Part shown: in pieces, positions 56,826 to 64,000 of the stretch | How positions within the stretch are numbered: position 1 is the first letter of the stretch | How the letters are laid out: each line of letters begins with the position of its first letter | Origin: Rhodocollybia butyracea | Lineage: Eukaryota; Basidiomycota; Agaricomycetes; Agaricales; Omphalotaceae | DNA length: 64,000 bases | Reading direction: 5' to 3' | NCBI GenBank assembly: GCA_015501585.1 | Contig: JADNRY010000176.1 | Coordinates: forward strand, 62,001-126,000 | The notes under the pieces: model-generated | What the model was told of the DNA's origin: nothing | The model's input: the letters and a program-made list of their open reading frames with translations, nothing else | Database searches by the model: none | Position numbers and translations under genes: made by a program

Positions 56826-57169
56826 AGTGAGTCGTGGTGAGTACTTGAACGACGGCTGCTAGTTGTTCGAGTGGGGTCCTGTGGAGCTCCCACAACTTTA
56901 GACTAGTTGTCCCCCCAGGCGCTCGTAGGTTCATTTGTTTGTTTTAATTTTGCTCACTCTCTTTCGTTTAGACACTATGTAGGTCACAGAAATGACTGCA
57001 CTCTTGAATTTAAACGTGTGGTGCATCAGTGGTAGTCTCGTTCCCAGCCGTATCCAGTACTTAATTGGACCGTGGTCCGCGAGTTTTTGCAGAACTCGTA
57101 TGTTACAACGAAACTACCTCGATGGCACTTTTTGTCGCGCAGGAATTCAGGTATGATATTAGTATCCTT

Positions 57170-57890
57170 ACTCGGAAAGTGTGCAGACTTTCCATTCCGT
57201 CTCAGAGATGTGGCTTGAACATTCGAATAGTAGTATTGATAGATGAAGCGAATAGAAGAACTTCAGAATTTTACAGGATCGGCTGGGCAAGGCATGTATA
57301 TGTACGAAGGAATTATCTAACCCTATCAATAGTAGACACATATGATATATACGAACCATTATGTACATTTTTCAATCCTACTTTGGGCTGTAGATTGATT
57401 ATGACAAAAACAGTTCGACGGCCTTGGCATATATATCAAAGAAGAAAAGAATACAGATCCCACCGAAACTGAAGAAGAGAGTTTTCCACAACAACAGTTG
57501 TCTATACCAGCTTCGGCCGGGTTTAGTATTGGCCCCTGCGACCGAATCGTTACACTGGCAGTTGGGGAAGGAAATGAATTACTCGGCATGGTCCAAGATC
57601 TGAACGCCGGGGAAAGAAAGATATATGACATAAAAATTTCAGCGTCGGCGAAGTCAAAGCATACCTCACGAACGGTGACCCTGATATAATTGCTTATCTT
57701 ACGAACTTCAATATTTCTCTGCAAAATTGATTTCCCGGGTGTATTGTATTAAAGAAGCCATGCAAGCCCGTTACGAGACAAGATATAAATTGTGATAGTG
57801 GACGAATGAGTGGCTAAAGACAAGTAGTGCTGGACGAATGAATGACTAGAGTCGAGACAAGTAACGCGACGAAGCAGTGAGGATGCTGAC
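57170..57890. repeat. Conserved spacer (copy 3, more diverged)
   Basis: Shares TTGATTATGAC, CAGCTTCGGCCGGGTTTA and TTCAATATTTCTCTGCAAAA with the other two spacers. Contains short indels and a unique central part. Confidence 0.55.
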
Positions 57891-57911
57891 ACAGCTAGTA
57901 GACCACTATAC

Positions 57912-58357
57912 TCAGAGAGTAACGGGAAGACACCCAACGGAGATGAGGCCACCTACGAAATTTCAGTCAGTGAAACAGTATTCAAATCATAAAGATGTTC
58001 TAAATTACCCTTAGCGTTGTTTTCACAGCAGACAGTTTGAGCGGAGCTACAAAGACGCGATAATGAGTATCAAGCACAAACGGGGATGTGTGTGGCCTAC
58101 CAGGTGCCACCTCCAGCAACGTTAACGCCAGAGCAACTCAACCCGACAAGGCCGGTTACATCTTTGAGGACGATGCCGACGAGCCCAGCAATCAGGCCGG
58201 TGAGGAGGTCACTTTGGGCCGCAGCGGCAGTCTGGGTGCTCTGGCAGCACTGGATAGGACCAGTGGAGCAGGTGGTGGAGGGTCCACCTCGAGGGGTGGG
58301 GGTAGCTACGGCAAGAGTAGCGAGAGCGGCGGCGACAAAGGTAAGCTTAAACTGCAT
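57912..58357 (-). CDS. Class I hydrophobin, type 2 (intact)
   Basis: ATG at 58357, signal peptide as in its sisters, then PRGGPSTTCSTGPIQCCQST and the central LLTGLIAGLVGIVLKDVTGL. Exons end GGGTC / SAQTVCCENNAKG / GGLISVGCLPVTL, stop at 57912-57914. All eight Cys are present and introns are at the conserved positions. It is the last hydrophobin of the array on this side before the helical-bundle gene. Confidence 0.95.
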
Positions 58358-58443
58358 ATTGAGTAGTGGTAGTGGTGAAAAGTGTCTGAACGATGGCTGC
58401 TGTGTGTTCGAATGATGGACTCCTACCGGTCTTGAGGTTACTT

Positions 58444-58449
58444 CTTATA
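58444..58449 (-). promoter_or_regulatory. TATA-like box of type-2 hydrophobin at 57912
   Basis: Minus strand CAGTATAAG, about 90 bp before the ATG. Confidence 0.55.
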
Positions 58450-59621
58450 CTGTTTCCCAAGTGCCAAGCAACCCTTGTTTACGTTGACCTCTCTCCTTCC
58501 GACATATGTTACGAGGAAACTCAGAACTCCCTGTTCCGTACTTACCTCAGTGTCAAAATTCTGGATGTCGTTCAAGAATGAGGCTTAATATACAAACTCA
58601 ATGCTTTTACCTCATTTCATAAGCTATAATATGTCTTCGAACATCGGAGTTAGAGAAGTCACTTGTATAGGCCTGTTAGTCGCACTTGTCTCGTGCGGCG
58701 CCGCACAGATGCCATATTAGCCTCATTAAATCTCTCTTAACTCCTCAATGGTGAGGCGGCCAACTGAGATTGTGCACACGGACTGGAAATCCATGCCGAG
58801 TTGCTCGCCCGAGGCTCGGAGACTGACTACCTTGGGTTGTGGATGTCGGGTATGAAGCAGTCGAGAATGTGAGTATAGATACTGATACGAACTGTGGGAT
58901 GCATTAAATATTTGCGTTACGGGCTCATGGGGATGTGAACTGCGTTGTTGAGGGTGCGTTGCGCGGATGCCCCGATTTGTACTTTGGAATGACAGATATG
59001 TGAAGTAGTTTTTCGGCTACAACCCTCAGTCTTCCACATTTCGAGGTAGTCTCTGAGCAGACTCGCTATACACTGACAATCAACTGACAATCAACTGACA
59101 CTACGTACTTACGTGTGTATATACTACTACTAATACAAAAAATATAGACTTTCGAGGACATCCCCAGATCGGAGGAAGGATATCACACTATTCAGCCGGA
59201 TGCCCATGCTGAGCTTCGGAAAGTGACTTTGTCGACCTCAGCAGGTAGGATATGGATATCCCAGAAGCTAAATGCTGGATAGAACGCAAATAGAACATTT
59301 GGGGCTAACAGGCGCCTTTTTAGCGCGCGGGCATTCGTTCCGGCCCGCCGGGCCTCGATCACACCACTTCAACTTGAACACATCGCTCTCAAGCTCAAGC
59401 TTTGATACGCATTGGGTCATTTCGGGTTCAAGTACATCTTTGATGTTGGAATTAAATCTCAGCTCTCAATGGTCAACACTTGATCGACGTCTAGTACTCT
59501 ATGTACTCTCAACTTGTTGTAGAAATAAACGTTACAAAACACGTCTCATCCCAGCCTCGTGGTTCACAGCTTTGCTTGAGGCTTTCTCTGCTGGTTTCTC
59601 CACCGTTCCCCACCTCGTAGC
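58450..59621. other. Repeat R copy 2 and unremarkable sequence
   Basis: 58735-58910 is repeat R. A triple ACTGACAATCA tandem lies at 59073-59102. The 131-aa frame at 59272-59667 has no recognised domain and overlaps the start of the next gene in another frame. Confidence 0.45.
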
Positions 59622-61304
59622 ATGTCTGAAATACCCGCAAGTATCCATCGCTTCCCCAGGTCAATAGTCAGGCTGCCACGGACGAGGACATCTACTGCAG
59701 CATATGTGCATGATACCGGTCCACCGAGTGCTAGAGAGCTACTGGATCGTTTACGGTCTTTGTACTTGGTAAGTTTCATCTCTAATCTCTAGTCCTTGGA
59801 ATTGATACTAATCAACGTGTTTGCCTTGCAGAAGCATGAAATTGTCAGTAACGAGGAACACCGGCGCACGGTGGTGGACATATGCCATATAACGGAAAAA
59901 ATTCTGTCAGAGAATGAAAAATCGTCCGAGTCGATAGAGGAAGATGGCGTGCTGATACGAACATTCATTCCAGTGATCATGAAGTACGATTCGAGCCCCA
60001 AAGTCTTCTAGTTTCGTTAAAATTGACGTTTTATGTATATTTTCAGTATTTTGTCTCAAACCATCGAATGTATCTACAATAATAGGCCAACTCTCGTTGG
60101 TGCGAACAGCAGCCGCACGCGCTGGCTCACTGGAATTTCCCGTAAGAAGAAGAAGAGAAATGTCTTTGGAATCAAGCTAGAAGCGCTACAAGCTGAAAGT
60201 GCTGCAAATCATCGCACTTGTGCGTACATCTCATATATTTGTCTTTCCGAGAGCTCAAGTGTTTACGTTGGACCATTCACCCATTCAAAGCCATTTGAAT
60301 CCTGTATCTCAAGCTCCGATTCCGACTCATTGGACGATATTCTTGTTATCACATCGAATATCAGTAGTGTTTGGTTTTTGTTATGCGATAGCGTCCCAGT
60401 TCTGGGGATACTCAAACCTGTCCCTGCTGCATTGACTAAAATCTGTCAAGCTATCCAGGTATACATACTCGCTTGATTACTGAAATACTCAATTGAATCC
60501 TGCGTTCTTGCGTTCTAGACTCTCCGATCCAATAGAAAGCTGGCGGAGGAGATGCTTTGTATCGTGCGGGATGATATTCGGATGGTGGCACGGAAGGTTC
60601 AGAGAAACCCTACCTATGTGGAGGAGGAATTTCGTAGAGACGTGCAGGATTATTTCAGGTTTGACTTTATCTTAACCCCTAACCCCTTGGCTATCTTTAG
60701 TAAACTTCAAGCCATCATTCTTTGGATACTCAAAGGACGTCGCACTACTTTTTTCAATTCTTCGAGAGACAAGAGCGAGCTAGATACGCTCCGCTGTCAA
60801 GTTCGAGACGCTAGAAATCAATTCAAAAGTACGTATGCTATAGGTTTTTTTGATGAACTCGAATAATTGAGTATACGCCGATAATACACAGGAAAGAATT
60901 GCTCTTGACACCTTTTTTACTGTCCGTGCGGGATTCGAGCAAACCCATCGCGAGATTGCGGGGATGCAGCTGCGAATAACGGCCCTGGTATCTAATGTTC
61001 GTTGTCTTTTCTCTACATAGAATTCTGCTTCCACTAGTGATATCTTACGCATCCGTCTTTACAGAGGGTATCGGAGTTGGAATTCCCTGCTCCGGCTATG
61101 ACCCCATATCGAGAGTGTTTCGACCTTACACTGGATGCCAACGTGAATGCCGTATGCGTAGTAGGGCCTCGCTCACAGTCCAAGGACAGCCTTACACAGT
61201 GGGTGGCTGTTCAAGTTGAAGTAGACTTACATAGGGTGTCTCATAGGCGTGGCAAAGTGTCTCTTTTGCCATATATGGGTTTCTATCTTTTTTTTTTTGA
61301 ATGA
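59622..61304 (+). CDS. Helical protein with two MLKL/HeLo-like four-helix-bundle units; possible cell-death effector
   Basis: Exons 59622-59768, 59832-59983, 60047-60219, 60260-60344, 60392-60458, 60519-about 60831, then about 60892-60990 and 61065-61304. All joins up to 60831 close in frame; the join near 60832-60892 is one base out. First unit: EEHRRTVVDICHITEKILSE, a FIPVIMNILSQTIECI helix, then SRKKKKRNVFGIKLEALQAE. Second unit begins with the typical VPVLGILKPVPAALTKICQA, then SNRKLAEEMLCIVRDDIRMV, KLQAIILWILKG and SELDTLRCQVRDARNQF. This pattern (short hydrophobic first helix, long amphipathic helices, a helix F/Y-rich bend, Arg-rich loop) fits the MLKL N-terminal/HeLo superfamily of membrane-permeabilising domains, common in Basidiomycota. 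No kinase, NB-ARC or prion-like region was found. The family call is inference from pattern only. Confidence 0.55.
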
Positions 61305-62079
61305 GGGCAGAGTCGGAACTGCTTCTTGACCGTCAACAGTTTAGATTATATAAGTGGGCCATCACCTTCTGGAAGGAAGTTGAAGGAAGGATGAATTGGA
61401 GAGTGTTAGCACCCACGCGAGCACATCAGTGTTAGGCGCGACTTGAAGCACTTATTGATATTAGTTAAATAGATGGGCATTAGTCACTAGTCAAGTAGAT
61501 GGGCCACAAGCTTACTTGAGTACATCTGTATATCGACGAACAGCAGGTTGGTACGACGATGTCAGTAACAGACAGCTATCTATTGCGCCGCATTCATGTA
61601 CAGTACGTAGCAAAACATTTATCTATTGCGCCGCACCCACGCACAGTACATACGTATGTAGCAAGACATTTAAAAATGTTGTTCTGCAGGCCGACTCAAT
61701 ACTAAGTATAGTAAGCGCTTTGTCTCCTGTCTAACGCCAAACTATTAAATATCAATGCTTTTTTTGCCAAACATAGAAGTTTATATCATTCAAGTGCGGA
61801 GAACGTGCTAGAGGTGGTCACATAGGGCCACAATGCCTGTATGAGGCGGAGATTCGTGATTTGAAACTTCCTTCCTTCAAATATCATGGAAGGAAGTTAT
61901 AATTCACGAATCGAAGCGCAAATACTTACTATGCCACTGGTTGTCCCATAAAGTGAAACCGATATTGTAGCACACAAGACTTGAGAAGATCACACTATCT
62001 TACACAAATATCAGATACTCATGCTCAGGCTGACTAGGGCTGCTTCGAACGCTGAGATAGGTCACAGTTCGATAAACAG
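61305..62079. other. No gene recognised
   Basis: Contains two copies of TCTATTGCGCCGCA near 61577 and 61621, and an interrupted hairpin at 61851-61912 (GATTCGTGA ... AACTTCCTTCC ... GGAAGGAAGTT ... TCACGAATC). Confidence 0.45.
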
Positions 62080-63480
62080 CCTGATCGATAAATCAGCGTT
62101 TAAGCGCCCATTGCTCCTGATGGCAAAGCAAACGACACTGCCGCAACCTCGTGTCTCGTTTGCCTGCTCATTCCATTTTCCAACTCTCGAGTCTTCTCCT
62201 TTGGCCACTGGAACAGTCCAAGCATTGTTGATAAATCTTTAAGTATGTATCTTTCGTGTTTTATACTGTACTTTGTACTCACGAACGTCTTTTCTTTGCA
62301 GCTCTGGATGCTCCAACATATATCGTCCCATCCAAGCACTTTGGTACTTAGTAATCAGCCTCAGCACTCGTCCTCAGGCCTCAGGCCTCAGTAATTAGTA
62401 CTTAGTACTCAGCGCTCAGCGCTCAGCACTCGAACTTAACCACACGAGTCTCGTGGTATTGGCGGCGAAGTATGTGGTTGTTTTGAAGGTTTTGCACGAA
62501 TACTCAAACAGTCTCTTAGGTCTATATAACCATAAGGTCTCGAAGATTTCAGCGAGCCATTGCATCTATATATATATCCCTACCCCCAGTAGCACAAGCA
62601 TTGAACTCGACAAAAGGACTTGCATATTATGAACCAAACAGCAGTACGTCACCGGATATACCATCGTATTGGATATGAGAGGTGGCGGAAACCGTGACGT
62701 CGTTGCGCTGGCATACTATTAGGTGGTGAAGGCACTCTTACCAGAGCAGTTATGCCACCTCGAGCTGGCATCAGACGGCTAGACGTCTAGACGTTAGACT
62801 ACCATTCGCCGGTGCCTACGTGTATCATGCCTCTATCCAAGGGACACCCTCCTCCGCCTTGACGATATGAACCCCGTCCACCCCGTGGTGCGCCAATGCC
62901 CTGACAAGTCCGCTGTCCCAGTCGGTCGTCTCCCCCATGCTGGTCAGGCTACCCAGATGCCGCCTCCACCTAGTGGTCCGTATGCTCGTGCTGCTCCCCC
63001 GTCCATCCGCCTCCCGGATAAGCTTAGGTTCCACCAGCCCCGCAGATACCAGATGCTTATGTGTATGCATATCGTTCAAGTTGCATGCACGCTCCTCTGC
63101 CTGGTTCTCGTGCTGTCCTACCAACACCACAACACAACACGCGCCTCCTGGTTCTGGATCTCCTGGCATGGCTTCGCCGACTGCTGTTCCTCCGCAGGCG
63201 ATGCCTGCAACCAAGATACCGCATATTTGCACTATCTTACAGTGTAGCACCTGGAGATCGTACCCACATCCACGAACATGCAAGAGCAGCATACGAAGTT
63301 ATCTTGGGAGAGCGGGTGAAGGCGACGCGAGGACGGGTAGCGCTCCTGTGAGTTTTTTCGTGTCTGTTTTCCAATGTTCTTGACTCACGCAGTTGTTTTT
63401 GTTTCTTTCTAGTCCGCGTAGAAGCACCAAACGGACGACTTGGAGTGTTGGATTGACCTGCTATTCGATGCGTTGAATTC
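62080..63480 (+). repeat. Decayed-gene block, copy D
   Basis: Fourth copy of the block described at 42080. It has the longest open stretches: a plus frame at 62867-63247 (126 aa, Pro-rich at its start: QMPPPPSGPYARAAPPS) and an overlapping minus frame of 155 aa (62825-63292). Other copies break both frames, so neither is called as a gene. No hydrophobin follows within the window. Confidence 0.5.
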
Positions 63481-63589
63481 CGAGACGTTATCAGAGCCAG
63501 TTGTGTATATCGCTTGCTCTTCCTAGAAATCAGTCCGTATCGATACCTGTTCCTATTGAACTATCTCTGACCTTTCACTTAGTGCTGTA

Positions 63590-63760
63590 GATCTGCGATC
63601 GTCCATTCGCGCTTGCTATCCATGTCGACTTGCTCACCCGCGGCTCGCACACTGACTCTGTTGTGTTGCGGATGTCAGTTTTTAGTTACGAAGTAGTTGA
63701 GCATGTGATATAGATATGGATACGAACTGTGGGATACGTTAACATGGACTTGATGCTGAT
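63590..63760. repeat. Dispersed repeat R, copy 3
   Basis: Matches 58735-58910, including ATACGAACTGTGGGAT. Confidence 0.6.
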
Positions 63761-63769
63761 GTATACACG

Positions 63770-63841
63770 TTCAACGTCGACCAATTATTGAATTTTATTC
63801 TCTTCTTCAACGTCGACCAATTATTGAATTTTATTCTCTTC
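63770..63841. repeat. Two perfect 36-bp tandem copies
   Basis: Unit starting TTCAACGTCGACCAATTATT and ending ATTCTCTTC, at 63770-63805 and 63806-63841, identical base for base. Confidence 0.9.
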
Positions 63842-64000
63842 CTTTTACCTGAATCCGATCGCGGGTGATCAAGTAAAGAATCCAATCGTGGGCAAACGTG
63901 TAGCTCTTTTTAGCTACAATGAGGGGAGGATTCTTCGTTCTAGTCCCCAGAAGCTATCTGAGCTTTTGGCGCCATTGAGCCTTCCCAATGGCTGCGATAC

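Noticed and set aside
62825..63292. 155-aa minus-strand frame with many Cys and Gly
   Set aside because: It lies antisense in a block whose other three copies break the frame.

Overview
This window looks like nuclear DNA of a filamentous basidiomycete, most probably an Agaricomycete. The signs are class I hydrophobins with the basidiomycete three-exon structure, genes cut by many 45-65 nt introns, short hypothetical proteins, and remains of many small transposable elements. The style of the hypothetical proteins and of the serine/threonine-rich membrane proteins reminds me of Rhizoctonia/Ceratobasidium (Cantharellales). That placement is an inference. No rRNA, tRNA or CRISPR was recognised. 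Coordinates of spliced genes are genomic spans; exon joins were worked out by hand, and reading-frame bookkeeping closes for the genes called intact.

Layout. 0.8-3.3 kb: two convergent paralogous hypothetical genes, one clean and one apparently decaying. 5.6-6.1 kb: frameshifted fragment of a single-pass membrane protein family. 9.05-12.6 kb: a 3.56 kb segment bounded by about 300 bp inverted repeats. 14.9-18.15 kb: a transposon graveyard that can be read insertion by insertion: a solo LTR split by a gag-only Copia-like element, a second solo LTR split by a third, then a mariner-like MITE. 18.4-22.7 kb: two members of the membrane protein family around a 222-aa hypothetical gene. 26.1-29.2 kb: two adjacent genes that share a conserved first intron. 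31.8 kb: a small C2H2-like protein. 34.1-36.1 kb: a cytochrome P450 with anomalies. 37.4-38.6 kb: the cleanest membrane protein family member.

From 38.9 kb to the end the DNA is dominated by segmental duplication. An epoxide hydrolase gene (44.3-45.9 kb) lies beside a hydrophobin array. The array has four apparently intact class I hydrophobins (48.3, 50.0, 55.2, 57.9 kb) and at least three dead copies (43.6, 53.7, 56.4 kb), all on the minus strand. The repeating unit is: decayed-gene block, type-1 hydrophobin, conserved spacer, type-2 hydrophobin. Three of the four type-1 copies are dead, and all three type-2 copies are intact. Transposon insertions in one copy of a duplication can be compared with the uninterrupted other copy, which gives direct empty-site proof for two elements (51.6 kb solo LTR; 50.6 kb 585-bp hAT-like element). 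A further hAT-like element sits at 41.2-42.0 kb.

At 59.6-61.3 kb lies a gene for a helical protein that resembles two successive MLKL/HeLo-type four-helix-bundle domains, a possible cell-death effector. This is the most interesting protein-coding candidate. How the genes work together: hydrophobins coat hyphae and spores, while the P450 and epoxide hydrolase are typical oxidative/detoxification enzymes. Nothing in the sequence ties them into one gene cluster.
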